Below, one piece after another: positions 1 through 11,918 of a stretch of 64,000 bases of DNA. How positions within the stretch are numbered: the stretch's first letter is position 1; every line of letters begins with the position of its first letter. Source of the DNA: Welwitschia mirabilis (lineage: Eukaryota > Gnetophyta > Gnetopsida > Welwitschiales); assembly GCA_051453625.1 (NCBI GenBank), contig JBOZIK010000001.1, positions 280,094,080-280,158,079 on the forward strand, read 5' to 3'. The notes under the pieces were generated by a model, which saw nothing but the letters and a program-made list of their open reading frames with translations, had not been told where the DNA came from and searched no databases. Position numbers and translations under genes: made by a program.

Positions 1-1736
1 ATTACCTACATTGGCTAGTTCATTAGTCTTTTTAGTATTTTATTTAGATTGGTTAGGTGACATAAGATTAAGATAATCTACTTGTATTATAACTTGGGAT
101 TGACACAATTCTTAGATTTGGACATGAAACTCATCAATGATGCTTTATTCTTTATCAAGTTCTTTAGCTTTTTGGTCTCTTTCTTGAGAGAGTTGATCCC
201 TCTTCCCTTTAAGCTGAGTATAACCACCGCACTTAACTTTTTTTTTTTTTTTGTTTAGAGGAGGCATTAAGAAGTTAGAAGTTGTTTAAGTCAATTAAAA
301 TACTTAGCATAACCAAGGATGAACTTCTACTTATATTTCATTAGTATAATTTTATGTTTTAAAGAAAAGTAAACACTATAGATATCTCTTACAAAATTAA
401 ATATAGATTACTTTAGTTTGTAAACCATAGTAATGTCATACTTTTATGTTCTATATTTCTCCCTAGTTTTTATCACATAGAGATATCTTATCTATGGTTG
501 ATGAGATTTAAACCTTTTATAATACATACACGGATATAGGTTTAAGTTAATTCTTAACCAATATAATAGGAGGTGTAAGCCCTATTAATAACCTTCCAAC
601 TTGACATATTTTTGTCATCTAGACATGAGTTGGACTTATTTGGAGATCTAAACTATAGAAAACATAGTAGACTCATTCCATAAGCTTAGACATCACCTTA
701 ATAATTTATCAAAAAGGATAGAGATAATACATGAGATGGATGCATGTGATCCCCACTTCCTTAAAGCATCTCAATATTGTGTAACATAAGCCTTTGATAC
801 CAAGGGCTTAAGAGATTATATTAAAGTAAGCCCTTACATTTGTAGGACAAGAGAGTAATAATTAAATCCACTTCTAAAAAATTTTATATAAAAATTACAA
901 TGAAACCCATCTTAGTAATGGTGTCCATGTATGGAGATAATAATTACTAGAATTGTTTTCATTTAGTTATCATTTGATGAATACACCACACAAATGTAGG
1001 CATATAATCTTTTCTAACATCTATATTTATTTGATTATTTACCTAAAAAATAATTGTAACTTTTTTTATTAAAACAATTATGTATACAAGTAAAAGAAAT
1101 ATATATAAATTTATTTGGCATATTAAGAGATACTTACATTTGAAAAGTATAGTAATGATAATCAAGCTAGATGAAATAGCTTTCTTTTATTTCATATTAA
1201 CAGTAGTAAATTCCAAATAAATTACAATATTACTTTAAAGTCCTTTTTGAAAAAAAAAAATTCTATACCTGAAACTATGCCATCTTTAGGCCTCCTTTCT
1301 CTAAGTTTAACTAATAAATTTTACTGTGATAATATGACTAATAAGGATAAATGAGAGTAAATGTATAGATAAATAAAAATATAAAATGTAAAGCTTATAT
1401 AAAATTCATAAAACTACAAAACAAATAAAAGGCATGAAAATTAAATGGATTAATTGAGTTAATTAAGTTGTTGCAGTGAAAATTCTCATAAGTTTCTAAG
1501 TATATGTATTAGTGTGTGTGGCATTATTAATATTAAAAAAGCAAAAGAACAACAAATTCCTTGAAGGGTCAAATACTTAATCTTAACTCATGTCAAATAG
1601 GAATTTTACTTACTATTCAAAAACAAAAGCCTTAATAAGAAAGTAATAAATTATTTTTATCAAAGACTATATACAAAAACTAATATAAAATAAACTTATT
1701 TTAATTATTATTTATTTTAAATTTNNNNNNNNTTAG
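1..1736. other. AT-rich sequence with no recognised gene
   Basis: No coding signal is convincing here. A run of 17 or so T residues lies near 241-257 and short A/T tracts are common. On the minus strand at about 60-235 a short stretch reads as a charged, glutamate/glutamine/lysine-rich peptide with several stops, which could be a scrap of a retrotransposon gag coiled coil; I could not assign it. An 8-N gap occupies 1725-1732, directly before the left LTR of element Z. Confidence 0.4.
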
Positions 1737-1854
1737 TGTAAAAATATAATCTAATAATTATTAATTAGATAAAAATAAATTAACTACATATAGATGTTAT
1801 ATTAATTTATTATATGCCATTAACTATTATAATTATTAGTTAATGACACTAACA
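1737..1854 (-). repeat. 3' LTR of element Z (short, about 118 bp)
   Basis: The low edge (TGTAAAAATATAAT...) aligns with 36631 onward on the right, including a shared pattern around AATATAAT and TAATT[A/G]GAT[A/G]AAAAAT. The high edge (ending ACTAACA at 1854) aligns with 37415-37447. In element orientation the LTR begins TGTTAGT. On its internal side the minus strand shows a purine tract AAAAGAGGGAAAA (1863-1875), eight bases from the LTR. The copy is much shorter than the right-hand one, which has grown by microsatellite expansion and a gap. Confidence 0.65.
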
Positions 1855-1869
1855 TTTGCTAATTTTCCC

Positions 1870-1958
1870 TCTTTTAAATGATGAGGTGAAGAACTTAATA
1901 GTAACATAAACTTCTCAAACTCATTGATATTTACTAGTTTTATAAAGCCATCAGTAAC
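1870..1958 (-). pseudogene. Copia RNase H C-terminal piece of element Z
   Basis: On the minus strand this reads as the end of a copia polyprotein: a decayed form of the ADIFTK region (TDGFIKL), then EFEKF and a motif ending PHHLKEG, as in copia RNase H C-termini. It lies directly left of the 5' LTR of W, while the preceding RNase H part lies directly right of the 3' LTR of W at 9215. The position supports W having inserted into Z here. Assignment rests on motif memory and not on a search. Confidence 0.55.
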
Positions 1959-1960
1959 TT

Positions 1961-2230
1961 TGACATGGACTTAATGTAAGTGACATGATGTGATATCAAC
2001 ATTCTATTTTTATACTTCAAATATATTATGATTTTGTTTCTTTTATTTTGTTAACTTCCTGAGAGATTTTATCAAGATAAATCCCTTGATTTACTTGTAT
2101 CCATTTTTGGATGTATTTATTTATATTTAATGAGGATTGACCTTATGGCAAAGTAATATAGACATAATTATACATAGAATACAATTTTCTACAAAACTAT
2201 CTTGAATTTGTGAGTTCATTACTTCTCTCA
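1961..2230 (+). repeat. 5' LTR of element W
   Basis: Aligns with 8936-9214 over nearly its whole length: shared blocks include GATGTGAT, TTTTTGGATGT, CAAAGTAATATA, CAATTTTCTACAAAA and GAGTTCATTA. The left copy ends TTCTCTCA, two bases before the PBS. Identity is roughly 75-80% by eye, so the insertion is old. Confidence 0.75.
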
Positions 2231-2232
2231 AT

Positions 2233-2249
2233 TGGTATCAGAGCCAAGG
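2233..2249 (+). other. Primer-binding site of element W
   Basis: TGGTATCAGAGCCAAGG follows the 5' LTR after two bases. This is the usual copia primer-binding site, complementary to the 3' end of initiator tRNA-Met. It is undamaged, unlike most of the element. Confidence 0.85.
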
Positions 2250-2277
2250 TTATCTTGTTTATTAAAGCTTTAATAGT

Positions 2278-3290
2278 TATGATGGCACAAGAAAGTCAAG
2301 ATAGTACTTCTATATTTATGTTCATGTATGCTCCTTACTTTTTAGGAGAGAATTATGATTATTAGATAATCAAGATGAGTATGTTCTTAATGTCTCAAAA
2401 TCCCTATGATTTGATGGTTGTTGTAGTGTATCACATTGCAGATCCAATAAATTTTGCATTCATGGAATGCAATAAATCTAGAACACTTTTCGTACTCTAG
2501 ATGAGTGTAAGTGATATAATCTTTTCAAAGATTGTGAGTCACACACATGCAAAAGTATCTTGAAAAGCTCTTGAAACCAAGGATAAAAGATCAAATCAAG
2601 TAAGGAATGTATATTACAAATTATTACCAGAGAATATGAGACTCTTATCGTGAAAAAGTTTGAATCTCTTGAGCATTAAATCAAACTTGTTCAAGAGATT
2701 ATGAATGTGCTACAAACTTATGGAGAAAACATCAAAGAATTAAAGATCATGGGAAATATTCTCTAAATAATCACAAGGCACTATGATCCTCTCATATATT
2801 CAATAGAAAAGAGTAAAGACATTAATCAATTAATAATGGTCAAGCTCATTGAAAGTTTTAAAACCTTTAAGTAAGAAAAACCAGTTGCATGGAGAATATA
2901 CAATAAATGATTTTCATATCTAGAAAAGCACAATGATATCTTCACACCAACATTAGCATCTAGAACAATCATCCAATTAAGGACACGGTATTAATAATCA
3001 TGGTCAAAGGAATAACAATCACAATGATCAAAATCATCATGATCAAGGAGAGATCAAGGATGAATTGAATTTAGATTAGATTCAACTAGATCTAGAAAAT
3101 GGTGTAATTATTACAAAAGAGAAAATCACATAAAATTAAATTTTTGGTTAAATAAAAAGCATCAGAAGAAAGAATATGCACATTATATTGAAGAAGAAAA
3201 GGAAGAAAATCATGAAGAACTTTTCATCATTGAGAAAAGTTAAGATCAAAGCTCTTAACTTACATTCAGTGCTTGATCTTTCACAAACAT
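2278..3290 (+). pseudogene. Copia gag remnant of element W
   Basis: From the ATG at about 2278 the frame reads as a copia Gag N-terminus: a glutamine/serine start, then a decayed form of the F-x-G-E-N-Y-x-x-W region (FLGENYDY with the Trp lost to a stop) and a region like the usual MxxFLxSQ. Further on, near 3095-3150, there is a broken zinc knuckle (C-x2-C-x4-H-x4-C with two cysteines replaced). Many stops and at least one frame change interrupt it. In a working element Gag would form the particle that packages the RNA. It is not functional here. Confidence 0.7.
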
Positions 3291-3298
3291 GTACAATG

Positions 3299-4480
3299 TT
3301 TGGTATGTGGATAATAGTTGTAATTACCATATAACTGACAACATATCCCCACTAATTAATGTACACAAAAGTAAAGGAGAAGTAACAATTGATATGAGTG
3401 CAAAAGTAATCATCATAGAAATTGGCTCACTATATTTCTACAAATAGAAGTAAGTCATATATTATGTTTGATATTTATCTTATCGTTGATTTAAAGAAGA
3501 ATCTATCAAGTGCTGGTTAGCTTTACCTTAAAGGATACAAAGTAGAATTTATCAATGGTTTTTGCAAAATTAGTAAATATAATGGTAAAAAATAGCATTA
3601 ATACCTATGAGTCAAAATAGAATGTATAAGTTGCTGATACAAAAGAATATCAACTATTTAATGATAATGAAATTAGATTCATGTCTATAGCACCTCAAAT
3701 TAGGACATGTTAATTTGGATCTATGAATATAATGCAAAGAAGGTATCTATTTAAGGTATGTCTAAATTTTGTCTTCCTGATTCAAGAAATTATTAGATCT
3801 ATACCATAGAAAAGACAAAGAGATTACCATTTTCAAAGCCTAGACATAGATTTGAAAATTATTTAGATCTAGTGCATATGGATCTATGTGTCCACTACAA
3901 ATAATGAGTTTTTATAAGAAGTGGATATCTGTATGTAATAGTTGATAATTACTCTAGAATGTCTTGGAGTTATTTCCTTCAAACTAAAAATTAGACTTTA
4001 GAATACTTCAAAGTATTTAAGAATGTGGTGGAAACACAAAAGGAAGATACTTTGAAGAAAATTAGAATTGATAGAGGAGAAGAGTTTATGTCAAATGATT
4101 TTAAGCAATTTTGTAAATATAATGGTATAGTTCATTAAACTACTGTAGCATATACTCCACAAAAAAATGGGGAGGCAGAAAGAAAAAGTGAAATAATCAT
4201 GATAATGGCCAAATGTCTTCTACATCAAAGTAGTTTAATTTAATGCATTTTAAAGTAAAGCATGTGCTAAGGTCATCTATATTTTAAATCATGCATGGTA
4301 TGAACATACGGCTAATGTTTCTCATTTAAAGATTTTTGACTCACTCTACCATGTTAAAGAACCTAAGTAACATCATTGAAAGCTAGATGAGAAAGCTTAA
4401 ATCTACACATTTCTAATATCTAAATGTTATTCTATAGCATTTTAATTTTTTTATGTGTAAAAAACCTAGAATTTAGATCT
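3299..4480 (+). pseudogene. Copia protease-integrase remnant of element W
   Basis: At 3301 the frame shows the copia protease start WYVD followed by a decayed active site (DNS where DSG is usual). Integrase follows: the GAG-pre-integrase motif (LKLGHVN) near 3690, the first catalytic Asp in HMDL near 3874-3885, the second in RIDRGEEF near 4066-4090, and the Glu in NGEAERK near 4165-4185. All three acidic positions of the DDE triad are still present although the frame is broken by stops. After about 4350 the sequence reads like the linker after integrase (KLDEKA) and then dissolves. Confidence 0.75.
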
Positions 4481-5394
4481 CTTAAAATATAATATTTAAT
4501 GAGAGCTTTACATATAAGGAAAATTTCTCCCCACTAATAGCTCCACCTTCCAAAGTTTATTTCATTATCCCAAACTTAAATATCACCTCTAATAACCCTT
4601 CTTCCCTTTATCTCTCTCCACTTTTCCTCCCTTAATAACCTGTTCTCATTCCCCATCTCTTCCCTTAAATATCTCATCATTATTATTTAACTTAACAATC
4701 TCCCCTCTGTTCTCTTACAAAATATCTCTTACTCTTCCCCTAATTATAAACATCCTAACCATCTTTTCTAATACTATGCATCTTACCTCATATCTTATTA
4801 CCTTATTCCGTTCTATTTAAATCCCATTCCATCTTACTTCTTCTTATATATTTTTTCATATTCCTACTTCCATGACCCCATCATCTTGTTTCCTTTTCCA
4901 CTTTCTAATGTGAAATTAGTTCAACTGAAGCATCCCCTTACACCTTATTTGATATCCTTAAAATCTCATCCTCCTCCTCAATCTATCTCATCCTCCACAT
5001 ATCTTCTCACCTAGATTGGGTTTATTTATCTTATAATAACTTAGTTTCTTTTCACTCTAAAAAAGGATTACAAGTCTAAACATATTATTCTTAGCTTTTA
5101 TCTGATCATTTCCTTATCTCTTAGTTGCTTTAAAAGTTTAATGATTCATCATTTTCTTGAGACCTTTTTATTTTTAATACTTCATTTTTGCATAGTAGCT
5201 TCTTATGTAATCTCATTCTACACTGTTGTAATTTATTACCAAGACCTTTGAGTAGCACTAGATGGATTAATTAGTGCAATGAAGAATATAATAAACTCTA
5301 GCATATGATTAAGAAATTTGATGAGCTCTCTACTAGAAATACTCAAAAATATAAGACAAAACTCCTCACTCATATTCAGGCTCTTTAATTCAAA
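4480..5394. other. C/T-rich linker between copia integrase and LINE
   Basis: The stretch is unusually C/T-rich on the plus strand from about 4540 to 5000 (repeated CTCCC, TTCCC and CATCTT words). It may be the proline/serine-rich copia linker or the 5' untranslated region of the LINE. From about 5000 to 5394 the sequence becomes ordinary AT-rich. The 5' end of the LINE cannot be fixed from the sequence, and no endonuclease domain was recognised. Confidence 0.35.
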
Positions 5395-8130
5395 TTGATG
5401 CAAGAAATGGCACAAAATTATATTTTTCTTTATTACTTTTTACTAAATCTATGCTTCAACAAATTGAGCATCATGAGGCTTGTGGAAAAAAAATTTAAGC
5501 TAATATTTCTTAGATCTGTATGGGTGATTAGACCTCTCTTGAATTTTTTCATTTTCATAAGGGCAAATTTTTCCTCCCTAAATGGATGTCATTCATATAG
5601 ATCAAGGATTGTATGACAGTCAAGAAAATATTTTACTCTCATTATTTTAGCCTTTTTAAGAAAGGGTCTATTTACATGAAGATTTTAAATATTTTTCTCA
5701 ATTGTGAATCCTCCTTTTAATAGATATATTTTTAAAGAATATAAATACTTATCCAAAGATGCATTCACATCTACTTTGAAACAACTAAATGATGGTAAAA
5801 TACCCAGTCTTGATGGCCTTTATTCAAAAATTTTTAAATGATTCTAGAAAAATATAGGGGATGATGCTTACTAGGTCTATTTAGAGGCTCTTCATAATGG
5901 CTCTTTAGGAACAATCTTAAACATAGGCATTGTTAAGCTTATTTCTAAATCTAGAGATTCTTTTCTCATTAATAATTAGAGAGCTATTACTCTGCTTAAT
6001 GTTCTTTACAAAATTATTATGAAAGCTATTGCTAATAGATTAAATAATTTTCTCCTTAATCTTATTAATAAGGATTGGATAAGATTTGTGAAAAATAGAT
6101 ATATTCTAGACAATGTCATTATAGATATAGGGTGCATGAATTAGGCTTCTACTTCATCCCAAAAAGCTCTTTTGTTAAATTGTATTTCTCCAAGGCTTAT
6201 GATCAATTAGATTAAATCTATCTTCTCTCTCATTAACCATTAAAATTTAGGAAAAGTTGTTTAATATTACATTAAAATACTTCTTTTAGATGTAGACTCC
6301 TTAATTTGTATTAATGGTTAATTTTCTCCCAGTATTAATGTGGGTAGATCTATCTGCTAAGCATGCCCTTTAGTTCCTTATCTATTCATTATTATAGCAG
6401 ATGCACTAGAAGCCATGCTTAATGCTAAGAAAATCCATTCTAGTCCTAGAGGAAAGTCCTCCATATCTAATTTTCTAATGACGCATTTTTACTTTTGAAG
6501 GAAACTAAATAAAATCTACAAGTTGCTCTAGATGTGGTTTATATTTCTTGTAAAGATTTTAACTCTTTAATTAATATTAATAAAACTCAAGCCATTAAGT
6601 GGCTTTCTCCTACAAATAGATTTACTCTTCTTTATATTATTTTAGCCCTTAAAGACTCCCATAACTCTCTTTGGTTGAAAGTAATTGATAAGATTCGGAA
6701 TCAAATCCTTAAATGGGCTTCTAAGCCTCTCTCTATGGTAGGATAATTGGTGAATACTAAACATATTTTAAGTGCTATTTTGGTTTACTATGCTTTTGTT
6801 ATGGTTATTTTTAAGAAGGCAATAGAATTTATTAACAAGCTTCTTTAGAGTTTTATTTGGGGAGACAAGGATAATCATAAATCTTTTCATCATGTGGATT
6901 GGGAACTTTTCTTTATTTGATAAAACTATTAAAAACCTTAATATTTCTTCTATTAAGAAGTAGGGGATTTTTTAACCTCTAAGTAGGTTACTTGATCTTT
7001 CCAGGGAAATGAATCCAATAAAGTGTTTTTAAGTCATTACTATTGTAAAGGAAAATTTCTTCTTCCTCTACTTTGATCACTTTCATTGGAGCAAGCTTCA
7101 AGGTTCTTATGTTTTCCAATAAATCTGAGGTTATTGGAATAAATTTAAAATTCATCTCACTTGAAAGCCTTAAGGTCTCTCTCAAGTTAACTTGGACTGA
7201 CACTGCTTTTGGTGATCCCTTCCTTTTGAACTTGACTCCCTACCTTTTGCCCCATATTTTAAGCTTAAAGCCAAAATTTTAACTCAAAAATGCCTTTTAC
7301 ATGTAGGTCAACTATTGATCATTAATTAGGTTACTCCTTCCTTATGTTGGCAATCTTTTAAGACTAAATGACAATTCCAAATGCAAGATCTTCCCTTTCT
7401 TAGACATGTGGAAATGATATTAAGTAATTATAGCTAGCTTTATGGTAATTCCTCTTGGATGAATTATTGTGGCTAAATGAGTAGCTTATATGTCATTTTT
7501 CTTTATCCAAAGCTTATATTTGGCTTTATAATGTATGTGTCCTTCAAAGTTGTATGAATAAGAATTGTAACTTAGATTGATCAAAGGAGAAATGAAAGGC
7601 TTTATTTCTGAAATTATGAAAGTCAAAAGCTTAATTAAAGATTAAGATATTCTATTAGAACCTTTTTCATCATTATCTTCTAATGGGCCAGCAGATTTAA
7701 CACAATGGGGCTCCTCCTTTACAATGTCCTATTTGCAACATCACTGAATTTGTTTAGTATGTTTTTCAGGATTGTCATCTGGCTAAGCAACTTTGAACTT
7801 GGCTTTTTAGTCTATTTAGAGTCCTCTTTACTTATTCCTCTTCTCTTAGTTTACAAGATATAGTCAAGAATCACTCTAATACTGGGTGGTAAATTTTGCT
7901 TATTGAATATATGTTCTTTTTATGGAAGTGTCATTAAAAGGCTTTCTTTCAGGGTGATCGTATCACTGCTTTTACTTGAGGGGATATTGTTATTATTATT
8001 TCTGCTATCTTTTTCTTACTACTTTAAAAACTAGTTTTTAATAATATGCTTTTTCTTATGATATAATCCTAGGAGGTGTAATTAGCATTTTATTCCTTCT
8101 TTGAACTCTGTTAAAGGATGTTTATTTTCC
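5395..8130 (+). mobile_element. L1-type LINE, ORF2 remnant
   Basis: The plus strand reads as a broken LINE ORF2. At about 5780-5830 is the conserved NDGKIPSLDG-type motif (K-S-P-G-x-DG in working copies), then near 5970-6130 a RAITLLNVLYKI block followed by a VKNRYILDN block. Near 6320-6420 is the VGRSIxQACPLVPYLF motif and an ADALEAML segment. The catalytic FADD motif is not readable. Near 6590 a KTQAIKWLSPTN segment matches the NIxKS-x-LSP region. At about 7722-7800 is the C-terminal zinc-binding region (CPIC...H/Y-x4-DCH). Frame changes and stops are frequent. No clear poly-A tail is visible, so the 3' end is approximate. Confidence 0.8.
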
Positions 8131-8935
8131 TCTATTACATTCAATGGCAGTGGCGTGTATGCCTATGCAATGACATCTACTTCAGAGACCATCTTCGTTT
8201 AATGCTGAGATTGCCTTGACTCAACTAGCCTAGTTTTCAATTTACTAGTAGATAAAGAAAGATCACAGTGAAGTTGAGTGATGCTCTATCAATTCCATCA
8301 AGTAGTACCATGGAGTCTCTGTGAATCAATGTCAACATGGCAAGAATTGAGAGAGATGATATGGCCTATATCAAGGAGGCTTCCTACTAGAATACTCAAC
8401 AACTTAGCCTGATATGGCATTTTCACCATGCCAAGCTAAGTTGTTGACATGGAATTTTCACCATGCTAAACCACTTTATCCTGCACTTTCTTCTAACATC
8501 TTTTTTTATTTATATGTGAGCCAATTTTCTAATGACCCATCATAGTATGTAAAAGGTGGACTTTTTTTATTGTTCACTTTATTTTAAATATTCTTCGTCT
8601 TTATTTAATTTTGAGAAGGGTTACCTTCTATTTTTCTAACACTTACCCTAGACCTAACATCCCATACCTTTTTGCCTATACCCTTTATCTTCTTAACCTT
8701 ACCACCCCATATTATAATGACAAGGGGCAAGAGTGACCTCTTGATTTTACAAAGTCCCTTCCTTATTTTTTTTCCGCCTTACTCCATAATCACCTTATAT
8801 TTTTTCCTTCTCATACATACAATTCTTTATCCTTATTCTCTTTTTGCTAATTTTTTACACTATTGAATAAACTCAATAGAAATAAAGAAGTGTAATGCAT
8901 AATGAGCTAAGTGAAATTAATGAAAATATTCTTAA
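8131..8935. other. Non-coding part of W before its 3' LTR, with short repeats
   Basis: No gene is recognised. At about 8395-8475 a unit containing TTTTCACCATGC is repeated twice, about 40 bases apart. It lies within an inverted pair CAACTTAGC / GCTAAGTTG (8398-8406 and near 8434-8442). The last 300 bases are C/T-rich. This could be the LINE 3' untranslated region or the remaining 3' part of W. Confidence 0.4.
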
Positions 8936-9214
8936 TGTCAAAGAATCTAGCATTAGGAAGTAAACGATAGGATGTGATGTTAACATTTTATTATTATACT
9001 TTAAATCTATTATGATTTTTTATTTCTTTTATTCTCTTAACTTTTTAAGAGATTTTCTCAAAAGGAGTACCTTGATTAACTCTTGTTAATTTTTGGATGT
9101 GTTGGTCTATACTTAATGAGTCTTTACCTCATAGCAAAGTAATATACACATAACATACATACAACACAATTTTCTACAAAATTGTCTTGAATTGTGAGTT
9201 CATTATTTCTCTTT
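8936..9214 (+). repeat. 3' LTR of element W
   Basis: Direct repeat of 1961-2230. The right edge TTCTCTTT corresponds to TTCTCTCA in the left copy. Immediately to the right the minus-strand RNase H of Z resumes. Confidence 0.7.
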
Positions 9215-10640
9215 GGAAGTAATATCAAATTTATATTGGTATAATAATCTTGTATAGTGAAGAAATGTGTTTTGAAATAAATAATCTTTCTACTATTAAT
9301 GGGATTCTTCATTTGTTGGATTATAGCTTTATTATTAAAACAAACAATGAACTTGTATATATTAATATCTAGTGTCAAAAGTAGGATTATAATGCTAATA
9401 ACTTCTTTTATAACTTTACTTAAGATAGCACTAAGCTTCCATGGTTGCCCTCAAAACATGGTCTTAATTCTTAATTACTCATGAAATGATGGACTTTTTT
9501 CAATAAATCACATAACTAGTTCTCAGACTTTTTAAAACTATATCATCACCATAGCTAAATTCTGCAAAGATAACTAGATGAGTATCAACTAATAGAAGGC
9601 TAAGTTAAAATATTTTGAAATACCTTGGGATTTAAAGAATAACTCTCATATGGTACTTATTTAGTTTTATTTAAAACTATAAAAGAAGATTTATTGGTAT
9701 TTAGTTATCTAGCATCCTAGTAGTAGGATTTCGTAGTTTTCTAATAATTTTCTAGAAATGGGTGACATCAATATTCATACGATAATCTTCATATACTTTG
9801 CAAGTTAGGTTGAATAAGATAGAATCTTATTTGATGTTTTCAAGTTGATATACTTTAATTATATCATCTACGTATTTTCTTTGGAACTCTTGAATTATTT
9901 TATGCCATTATACAATCCTTGTGTAAGCATTATTATGTGATTTACTTATATTTAATAATCCAAAGTTCTATGCTAAGAGAATCCTGGATTCTGATAATAC
10001 TTCTTCATTTTTACATGTTACTAGAAAATCATCCACATGAAAGATCATATAGAGGTTAGGCTTTATTTTGTCGTTTAACTTCATGAAAACATTTACATCA
10101 TGAAGCGAGTTCCAAAAATCATTATATAGTAGGAATTTGCCTATAATATGGCACTAAATATTAGAGAACTCTTTTAACCCATGTAATAACTTAATTAATT
10201 TACACACATTTCCAAAATCAACTTTCAAACCTTTTGGTTACTTCATGTAGATCATGGAATTAAGTATCTTGTATAAAAAGGTAGATATTACATTAATCTA
10301 GTAAGCCTTCCATATTTTTGTATTGTAAGATTTAATAGGATATTCAATAATTTCATCCTAGTGGTGGGAACAAAGTCTTTTCATACTTGACTCCTTAAAC
10401 TTAGGAAATCCCTTTAACAACAATCCTTGCCTTTCATTTCTCAATAAGTTTTTTTTAATTATTTTTATCTTATAAAGATCCACCTTTAATCCATTATATT
10501 TTTGACATCTATAGGACATAGGAAAATCTTTGACACTCATTCTTTTTAACATCACATTACATCTAGCTTTCATTACTTGCCTCCATTTACGATAAGTTAG
10601 TTCTTTCTATAACATACATTATACAGTTTATTCATTACAA
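9215..10640 (-). pseudogene. Copia reverse transcriptase and RNase H of element Z
   Basis: Minus strand, read from right to left. At about 10640-10330 is the start of copia RT (KARIVVKGF, matching KARLVAKG). At about 10260-10000 comes IYMK-x-PKG, then VCKLIKLLHGLKE (usual KLKKALYGLKQ) and the catalytic block HVDDFLV (usual YVDDML). RNase H continues to 9215, with a late block DINIYKFIVCFNNKAI and FFTIQDYY (usual H-F-I-R-E/D). Many stops. The chain resumes at about 1958 beyond element W. Confidence 0.75.
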
Positions 10641-11913
10641 TAAATGTTTTAGCATTTTTAAAGTACATATTCCATCATGTCTATTCCCATTATCAATGAG
10701 CAAGTTTTTTAATTCATCTTACAAGATCATAGTATGGGTTCTTTTTTTGTGTTAAAGACATTATAATTCCAAATTTATGTTTGGTACATTTTAGTTATTA
10801 CATCCTCCTCTTCTTTAGGACATTCTAGTTTAGCTTGTTGGCCAACCTATCTCCGCTTGATGTAAATATACTACCTAATGCACCTTGAACTAAGTTAATT
10901 TTAAGTATTTATTATAACTTTGAGAGTAATCATTATCTTTTTGAATATCACATCCCTTGATTCTTCCACCTTTTTAGTGATAAGATTAACACTTGATGTA
11001 TTAGCATATCCAACTCACATGCAAACATTAGACCATTTTGAAATTTATTAATAGGATTCTTATGGTAGAAAGCCTTACAACCATATTCTTTAATCATGCT
11101 TAAATTAGGCTTTATTCCATGCATAACCTAAAGATGGTATTGACTTGGACACTTTTAGTGAAGAACTTATTAAGAATAAGCTACATGATAAAAAAGGCCT
11201 TTGTCCATTAATCCACATCAAGGTAACTTTAAAATAAAACATAGTGAATCATTTTCTTAGGAGCATGATTTTTGCATTTAAAAACTTTATTTTGACATGG
11301 AAAATTTAATGTTTTGGTTTAAAGTTCTATTTATTTAGTCTAAAGGAATTGCTTGAACTATTGGTCAACATAATTCTTGTTGTCATTAGTATGTAACTGA
11401 TAAATTTTATGCCTAGTCTTATGTTGGGTCTACTTAATGCTTCATTATTGTACCATATAGGAAATAGCCAACTATATTATGTGAAATCATCTAGGAATAT
11501 AATATAAAATAAATGATTTTCACGAGACAAGATATAGCTAAAGGAAATAACATCTAAAAAAACTAATCCAAGTGGTTTCATGATTCATCTATTAACAAGT
11601 TTGACTTCATAACAACTACTGTTTTTTAACTTTTAAATATTATTCATGTTTATTAAAATCTTTTGTATTTATAGGACTACTTATGGTGTAATCTATTAAC
11701 TTTGTCATGGCCTATATGTTAACATAACCAAGTTTACAATGCTAAATGATGATCATCTCAATATTAGTTATTAACATCTTATCTAACTCAAATTGATACA
11801 TTTTATTATTTCATGAAGCAATCATTTTAATAGTTCTATTAGATAATTATTTAGCATGATAACTGCCTCTCCTAAAGATCACATCATAATCATGCTCTAA
11901 ACTAGACACTAGG
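10641..11913 (-). pseudogene. Copia pre-integrase and integrase of element Z
   Basis: The right edge at 11913 starts in the GAG-pre-integrase domain on the minus strand (LEHDYDVIF, then NRTIKMIAS). Further left, near 11125-11030, the block HGIKPNLSMIKEYGCKAFYH matches the post-catalytic integrase region (H-G-x-KP-x-[VL]-S-H-[LF]-R-[VI]-FG-C-x-A). The central DDE region is heavily decayed. The upstream continuation lies on the other side of element X at 35318. Confidence 0.7.
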
Positions 11914-11918
11914 ACTAA
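11914..11918. other. Left target-site duplication of element X (ACTAA)
   Basis: ACTAA directly abuts the left LTR edge and is found again directly after the right LTR edge at 35313-35317. Five bases is the normal size for Ty3/gypsy integration. Confidence 0.8.

Larger units (their letters stand above)
1961..9214 (+). mobile_element. Ty1/copia element W (carries a LINE, lacks RT)
   Basis: Direct repeats of about 270-280 bp bound the element (1961-2230 and 8936-9214). Directly inside the left one is an intact copia-type primer-binding site TGGTATCAGAGCC (2233-2245). Gag, protease and integrase remnants follow in the plus strand up to about 4480. No copia reverse transcriptase or RNase H is seen before the right LTR; L1-type LINE sequence occupies about 5395-8130. 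Either the LINE insertion was accompanied by deletion or W was already defective. Flanking 5-base sequences (AACTT left, GGAAG right) do not match, so the target duplication is not visible. Confidence 0.75.

Noticed and set aside
8672-8866. 64-codon hydrophobic open frame
   Set aside because: Arises from a C/T-rich stretch in the non-coding part of W; no domain and no codon signal.
1961-9219. A matching target duplication for element W (AGTAA near 1953 and 9217)
   Set aside because: The two copies do not abut the LTR edges, so the match is probably chance.
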